9,358 nt of DNA from Ignavibacteriaceae bacterium (lineage in GTDB: Bacteria > Bacteroidota > Ignavibacteria > Ignavibacteriales > Ignavibacteriaceae), in the NCBI GenBank assembly GCA_025449775.1, contig JANWIS010000122.1, forward strand, positions 1 to 9,358, in the 5' to 3' direction. Under the pieces are notes generated by a model, which was not told the origin of the DNA, searched no databases, and worked only from the letters and a program-made list of their open reading frames with translations. Shown piece after piece: positions 7,301-9,358 of the stretch (positions within the stretch are counted from its first letter, which is position 1; each line of letters begins with the position of its first letter). Position numbers and translations under genes: made by a program.

Positions 7301-7912
7301 AATAGCTTTGTACAATATTACTCCGAGTGAATAGAAATCAACCGAATGATCATGGGTCTCTTTTTTTAAGAGTTCAGGAGCTATGTAATATGCTGTTCCC
7401 TTTATTTCATAGTTAGATTTATCAGGATTATATTCTGCAAGACCCAAATCAATTAGCCTGATCTGAGGTTTTTCTTCTTTTAATGAAACCAGAATATTTT
7501 CAGGTTTAAGATCGTAGTAGATGTACTTTGACTGATGCAGATAGTAAAGTAAAGTGCAAACTTGTTTTATAATTTCTTTAAGTAGCTCTTCATCGTAAAT
7601 AACTTTGGAGTCATTTAGTTCAACTCCATCAAAAAATTCCATCAATATAAATGATGAGCCGGTTTCAATTCCATCTTCATCATCTGAATAAAAAACAGTA
7701 CCGATCTCGAATGGTTTTATAATATTCGGGTGTTCGAGCTTTTGAAGAATAAAAAATTCGTTAATAAAAGTTTTTAGTTCCTGGTCACTTTTCCCCGGTG
7801 CAAGAATTTTAATCGCATAATCCTTTTCGGGAAATTCAATATCTCTGCATAGATAAACCGAACTTCTTCCCTCCCCAAGTTTCTTTATTATTTCGAAGCG
7901 TGTATTAATCAA
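4346..7912 (-). CDS. Ser/Thr protein kinase fused to AAA/STAND ATPase and TPR array
   Basis: 1188 residues, no membrane segment, so cytosolic. The N-terminal kinase (about 6-270) has the glycine loop LGEGRSSVYLC (12-22), ATP lysine Lys35 (YAIKIL), helix-C Glu52, catalytic loop YYDLKPEN (Asp134, Asn139), DLG at 155-157, TAYYIAPE (173-180) and Asp192; all catalytic residues are present, but the usual HRD is YYD. An ATPase follows: Walker A GFDGVGKST (310-318) and Walker B ILLIDDF (399-405), then a winged-helix-like stretch (about 555-610). Residues about 640-1155 are helical with at least seven TPR-like motifs (for example near 842, 880, 920 and 1122). The layout resembles PknK-type kinases and STAND regulators, where ligand binding to the repeats controls the ATPase. 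The start is TTG (7912-7910), overlapping the permease TGA. It is the only usable start, because an in-frame TAA lies 6 bases upstream and the kinase domain begins at once. AGGAATT precedes it by 5 bases. The input signal is unknown; the permease operon suggests a transported peptide or solute. Confidence 0.94.
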   Translation of the reverse strand: MINTRFEIIKKLGEGRSSVYLCRDIEFPEKDYAIKILAPGKSDQELKTFINEFFILQKLEHPNIIKPFEIGTVFYSDDEDGIETGSSFILMEFFDGVELNDSKVIYDEELLKEIIKQVCTLLYYLHQSKYIYYDLKPENILVSLKEEKPQIRLIDLGLAEYNPDKSNYEIKGTAYYIAPELLKKETHDHSVDFYSLGVILYKAIYNRYPIEAQSELDIYKAAIEQDYDFPVSENYSAGLINILKKLLEKDKDKRYSSALGIVKDLNFTLDNSITEEFLPAKVFSCRDDSIKVLSTYISDKSSSEVFSLKGFDGVGKSTTILRLKELYPDAVLISDVKGKSGAELVRYILRQLIFSGRIFPKLSEEDKASLFGVLKQSGTDIIDHLRSVVILITSKSKFILLIDDFNMLDQFSVDQLLELIPFLQINNIKVIISESSEHDFLSSRLNNVREITLGSFTDTELTEFLNVSYSADFPKENLQELIISYADLIPGNIKLFIKDLIIFGIMKFSESGITFSDEDDRLSILKKTHFAIYDLRMANLSEAELFASKIISAVDTFIDSNTFARLLDVSAETSGKILNRLEEHNIIQKNTTGQSIVFTSEAIKKHIYSSLENKKELHLRIAKKISEKIPAFIRMEEARQYELAGEYEICYRISMTELEEAQKHSAFSYIQRILAHLAELPLAQKNKNLVKFKLCEVYHKLGDIKSALATIRDLKNAIKDTEFENNFFSIEGSVLISSGEYEQGINVINELLKKIKDGEEKFRLKVELAYADFEIKKYNEAREQCDSLINEKKLTAEQTGRCYNLKGMINIYQHNDMASALENFLQARKYFSEAGQPIRVSGVEVNIGNIYNIFAQYEKAEEHWKNASNINQSVGNLDQEGILLQSFGLFYMDRQKYDSAVESLLKAQNIFLSLGKENYYGVVLINLGEVYIKICEYQKALNNLKEAYKIFDRVKNHEEISEALMPLGKLYFNVGFTLKLEETFELMKANMKEAILPTKYHTNLKYLNYLLSFMKEEKFYSDEIIQIVKEYKDLDERNLMIEAKFLLISSLIRKENYSDAFSHLLDNEFIVLCSQNSILEAEREYFLGILSGVYASDHLLPSLEYFEKAYERIRDENIFELTWKTLFAISNIYIERGNLNKAKRYIVYTRELIYFIAEKIESPRLRAAYLQQNERLQVLKKLESFYPA

Positions 7913-9192
7913 TCTTTAATTCCTGGGTTAAAAGTTTTACTAACAATTTTTCCTGCCGAGTTAATCGAAAACAGTGTTAAGATTAATCCGAGTCCCGGAA
8001 ATGCAATCATCCACCATGCTTTATTAATATATTCCTGTCCGGAACTTATCATCGATCCCCAGGAAGGATAACTGCTTCCTGTTCCAAGACCCAAATAACT
8101 CAATGCCGCTTCTGCCAAAATCACATTGCTGAACAGAAAAACTAAATTGACTAAAACAGGAATTATTATGACAGGCAGAATTTCTTTCATAAGCAATTGT
8201 TTTTTATTCAATCCAATTAATTCAGCAGCAGAAAAAAAATCTTTTTGTCTGATGGATAATACCTCGCTCTTTACAATTTTAAATAAGCTCATCCATCCTG
8301 AAATACCTAAAACAATCATGACTGAAAATATTGAGCTGCCGAACAAAGCAAGTATTAAAACCACCAGGAAAATAACGGGAAAGGCAAGAAATATTTCTGT
8401 GAACCGGTTAAGCATTATATCCGGCAGTCCACCACGATATCCTGCAATGAATCCGAAAAGAATTCCTATTACAAAGGATAGTACAACAGAGCCAATTCCG
8501 ACAGTAAGAGAAATACGAGTCCCGTAAATTATTCGGACGAACATGTCTCTGCCAAATTCATCTGTTCCTAAAAGGAAAAATTTATTTTTAACAACGGGAG
8601 ATAATGACTTATCCAGCAGCACATTTACGGGTATCTGGTGAATAGAATTTTTCTGGTAATAAGTAACTGAGCCGGATAACTTTATACTATCCGCAAAAAT
8701 AATGTTCTCGTTAAAAGAAGGTTTGATGATTTCATCCACTTTCTGTTTAAATGTTTTTTTATCAGATAACGAATTTTTATCGTCAAACTTTAACTCAAGT
8801 TGTTTAACACTGCTGAACGGCGGAAGTAATTTTGTTACGGAAAGATTTTTTGAAAAATCCGGGTTCTCATTGGAAATAACAGGAGCAAATAGAAAAATAA
8901 AACAGAGTGCAACAAGGAATGCAAAGGAGAAAGAAAGATTCCTATTGAAAAAATTAATTCTCCTTTTCCCTAAAATTGACAAGGGCAAAACAGTCAAGAA
9001 AAGTATAATAGACAAAAAAGCATCAAACAATTTGAAACTTAGAATAGAAGAAGCATATCCGGCATCATCAAAAAGCAATGCTAAATAATCAACAGACAAT
9101 ACTAGATAATCGATAACCAACTCAAATCGAAGAACGGCAATGAGCAGCCAGAGAATTAATATCCAATGAAATATTTTAAGTACGGATTTCAA
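7909..9192 (-). CDS. DppC/OppC-family ABC transporter permease with extended N-terminus
   Basis: 427 residues, against roughly 280-310 for the family. The C-terminal part is a standard inner-membrane permease: LGTDEFGRD (208-216), YGTRISLTVGIGS start of the transmembrane domain, the EAA coupling loop AAELIGLNKKQLLMKEILP (322-340) that contacts the ATPase, and YLGLGTGSSYPSWGSMI (366-382). The first 100 residues carry about three hydrophobic segments (about 9-40, 52-75, 88-107) where the family has one. A polar insertion of about 75 residues (about 128-204) separates LLPPFS from LGTDEFGRD, which are normally close together. The substrate class is oligopeptides, dipeptides, nickel or similar; it cannot be decided here, and no ATPase or binding protein is in the window. 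The start is TTG (9192-9190), overlapping the upstream TGA by 4 bases, with AAAGGA upstream; an in-frame TAA just upstream excludes a longer form. The 3' end overlaps the kinase start. Confidence 0.92.
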   Translation of the reverse strand: MKSVLKIFHWILILWLLIAVLRFELVIDYLVLSVDYLALLFDDAGYASSILSFKLFDAFLSIILFLTVLPLSILGKRRINFFNRNLSFSFAFLVALCFIFLFAPVISNENPDFSKNLSVTKLLPPFSSVKQLELKFDDKNSLSDKKTFKQKVDEIIKPSFNENIIFADSIKLSGSVTYYQKNSIHQIPVNVLLDKSLSPVVKNKFFLLGTDEFGRDMFVRIIYGTRISLTVGIGSVVLSFVIGILFGFIAGYRGGLPDIMLNRFTEIFLAFPVIFLVVLILALFGSSIFSVMIVLGISGWMSLFKIVKSEVLSIRQKDFFSAAELIGLNKKQLLMKEILPVIIIPVLVNLVFLFSNVILAEAALSYLGLGTGSSYPSWGSMISSGQEYINKAWWMIAFPGLGLILTLFSINSAGKIVSKTFNPGIKD

Positions 9193-9358
9193 TTTAAAAT
9201 TCCTTTAAGCATTCGTTTATCCATTTTCAGTTTTATAAGGTCCGCAAGAAAATTGGTTATGATCATCATCAAACCTGCTGTAAATACGCAACTGATTATT
9301 AACGGATAATCACGGGAAAAAATAGAATCGATTGCTAATCTGCCCATCCCGGGTAAAC
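9189..9358 (-). CDS. DppB/OppB-family ABC transporter permease (C-terminal fragment, cut by window)
   Basis: Only the last 56 codons are inside the window; the gene continues past the right edge. They read LPGMGRLAIDSIFSRDYPLI, a hydrophobic segment, then NFLADLIKLKMDKRMLKGILN and TGA (9191-9189). This matches the conserved end of DppB/OppB permeases: the LPGxGRL and SRDYP motifs, the last transmembrane helix with an N-L-x-D motif, and the short basic cytoplasmic tail. It would form the membrane channel with the DppC-type protein downstream. Its TGA overlaps the next gene's TTG start by 4 bases, so the two are translationally coupled. Confidence 0.93.
   Translation of the reverse strand, partial: LPGMGRLAIDSIFSRDYPLIISCVFTAGLMMIITNFLADLIKLKMDKRMLKGILN

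Noticed and set aside
8126..9088. Two plus-strand open frames (8126-8527 and 8702-9088) opposite the DppC-type gene
   Set aside because: They are antisense to clearly conserved permease motifs and show no recognisable domain.

Overview
The window is AT-rich and compact. Every gene I can support lies on the minus strand, so transcription runs from right to left. The best guess for the source is a Gram-negative member of the Bacteroidota/Ignavibacteriota side of the tree. Reasons are the AT-rich codons, a long exported protein that appears to join amine-oxidase-like, AMIN, HEXXH-peptidase and propeller domains, a possible TAnnTTTG-type promoter, and a very large Ser/Thr kinase-ATPase-TPR protein paired with a sigma-54 activator. 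This is inference; there is no rRNA or other phylogenetic marker here.

Right part (9358 to 2961): a tight four-gene cluster. It begins with the C-terminus of a DppB/OppB-type ABC permease (cut by the window edge). Next is a DppC/OppC-type permease with an unusual N-terminal extension and insertion, then a 1188-residue Ser/Thr kinase fused to a STAND-like ATPase and a long TPR array, then a sigma-54 type AAA+ activator with a pseudo-receiver and a Fis-type HTH. The first three genes are joined by two successive 4-base TTGA stop/start overlaps, and the fourth starts 5 bases after the kinase stop. Each of the three visible starts has the same AGGAATT heptamer upstream. The transporter and the signalling pair are therefore very likely made together.

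Middle part (2960 to 2131): a 294-base control region followed by a short gene for an exported protein. Its C-terminal half is four tandem copies of a peptide ending in RYGWVR. The control region holds a perfect 20-base dyad overlapping a possible promoter, a sigma-54-like but imperfect element, and an 8-base direct repeat flanking a 12-base palindrome next to the start codon. The gene ends at a hairpin and is followed by a clear intrinsic terminator at about 2131-2166.

Left part (2013 to 1): a secreted protein, cut by the left edge. It has an apparent amine-oxidase-like N-terminal domain, an AMIN-like domain, a gluzincin-type metallopeptidase domain (HEIVH plus a downstream glutamate) and the beginning of a beta-propeller.

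Working hypothesis: oligopeptide permease subunits, a cytosolic TPR sensor kinase with a transcription activator, and a secreted repeat peptide lie side by side. That parallels, in unrelated parts, peptide-import signalling such as the RRNPP systems of Firmicutes. An alternative is that the repeat protein is a multi-core RiPP precursor, since each repeat carries an RYG tripeptide. Neither is proven by the window.
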